Part shown: positions 63,395 to 64,000 of the stretch, one piece after another | How the letters are laid out: every line of letters begins with the position of its first letter | Position numbering within the stretch: position 1 is the stretch's first letter | Origin: Clostridiaceae bacterium | GTDB taxonomy: Bacteria; Bacillota; Clostridia; Lachnospirales; Lachnospiraceae | Length of the DNA stretch: 64,000 nucleotides | NCBI GenBank assembly: GCA_910575435.1 | Contig: CAJTGI010000013.1 | Location: 52,299-116,298, forward strand | Reading direction: 5' to 3' | The notes under the pieces: generated by a model | Database searches by the model: none | What the model was told of the DNA's origin: nothing | The model's input: the letters and a program-made list of their open reading frames with translations, nothing else | Program-made: the position numbers and the translations under genes

Positions 63395-63774
63395 TCTTCT
63401 TCCTCCTTTTTCCTTCGTAACAACACATATTCCACTCACTAAAGATCGATCATATCCGTAACCTTGTTCTACAATTCATCCATCGTTATGCAGGGCCGTT
63501 CTTTTATCTGCCTCAACAGTTTATCCTTCGTAAAAAACACATGATATCCATTTTAATTATATATAATATTCTCTATTATTTCAACCAATTTTCATCATAT
63601 CTGATTAGAAATCCCAAGGTCATGCTGTTCATTGACGGGAGTTTGACAGTTGAATATTAGAAAAAGTACTTGCAGGTCTTGAAAAGCCTGCATTTTTTAT
63701 GTCAACTTATTTGTTTTATTCTATTGCATTTTATGGCAATGTATGGTAAAATAAGGAATAAGGAGGGTTTTGCC
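63395..63774 (+). promoter_or_regulatory. Intergenic region with IS promoter and hairpin
   Basis: The 380-bp gap holds no gene. TGCAGG/CCTGCA (63671-63692) followed by TTTTTT is a terminator-like hairpin, and TTGCAT (63724-63729) with a 17-base spacer and TAAAAT (63747-63752) is a rightward promoter for the transposase. The left inverted repeat of the IS should lie at about 63600-63670, but I could not define it without the right end. No clear promoter for the TIR operon was found. Confidence 0.6.
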
Positions 63775-64000
63775 ATGAGAGTGACTACATCAAAGTCAAA
63801 GAATGCCGAGTCTTTTTATATCACAAAAGGTTATATCAATGACAAAGGCGTCAGTACTTCTGTCATTGTCCGCAAGCTGGGAACCCTGAATGATTTATTA
63901 AAAGAGCATGGGCCAACCCGTGATGATGTAATGGCGTGGGCCAGAGAAGAAGCCCGCATTGAAACCCTGAAATATAAAAATGAGCGTGAAAGCAAAGCGG
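63775..64000 (+). CDS. IS1634-family transposase, N-terminal part (runs off window)
   Basis: The first 75 residues (MRVTTSKSKNAESFYITKGY...) match the start of IS1634-family transposases (RVxxSKSKNxxSxYVxK, VxVRKLGTLNDLL). AAGGAGG is 7 bases upstream. The catalytic DDE domain is beyond the window. It marks the border of the TIR region as an insertion hot spot. Confidence 0.8.
   Translation, partial: MRVTTSKSKNAESFYITKGYINDKGVSTSVIVRKLGTLNDLLKEHGPTRDDVMAWAREEARIETLKYKNERESKA

Overview
The window looks like a chromosomal segment of a Gram-positive anaerobic gut clostridium, most likely a Lachnospiraceae member. The signs are strong GGAGG-type ribosome binding sites, TTGACA/TATAAT promoters, a choloylglycine (bile salt) hydrolase, CsoR and ArsR/CadC metal regulators, a YolD/Y-family polymerase pair, BirA-type and preQ1 control, and an integrated clostridial mobilizable element. 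No rRNA or tRNA gene was recognised.

Left end (1-13000) is accessory DNA. A tightly coupled leftward operon (6009 to 1) encodes a CoiA-like zinc protein, a 920-residue coiled-coil protein with a degenerate ATPase-like C-terminus, an unknown 336-residue protein and a DEAD-type helicase cut by the window edge. It resembles helicase-centred phage defence systems but matches none I can name. Next is a decayed mobilizable element (about 6150-11880): a fused HTH/sigma remnant, a small HTH protein, an oriT of the MobV type, a frameshifted MobV relaxase, a RhuM protein and a large serine recombinase with two active-site Arg to Lys changes. Its right end abuts the tail of a TetR-like gene and a flavodoxin gene.

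The middle (13000-59400) is mostly metabolic backbone, largely on the minus strand. It holds a thiazole (thiamine) operon thiS-thiG-thiH-tenI with a structured leader; two tandem double-hemerythrin genes and a YczE-like membrane protein; a hybrid histidine kinase with a solute-binding lipoprotein; a copper module (csoR-copA) with its operator; bile salt hydrolase; biotin synthase behind a BirA-like operator; a Cd/Zn module (HMA protein, P-type ATPase, ArsR); a CorA transporter; YolD plus Y-family polymerase; PLP synthesis (pdxS, pdxT, divergent pdxR); PAP2 phosphatase; a shortened Rel protein; RNase HI; a MoxR/VWA/LRR/PBP1A group; a coiled-coil protein made of sixteen 21-bp repeats; RlmI; a Na/Pi cotransporter; a GH26-like glycosidase; and a complete preQ0/preQ1 operon queD-queE-folE-queC-queF with promoter, preQ1 riboswitch and terminators.

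The right end (59475-64000) is again accessory: a compact four-gene leftward operon (TIR protein, 528-residue helical protein, SPFH-like protein, membrane protein with an SH3-like tail), followed by the start of an IS1634-family transposase. The TIR operon is the best candidate for an undescribed immune system here. The TIR protein and its neighbour share an unusual NNATIG(N/D)(I/V)N motif. The helicase operon at the left is the second candidate.
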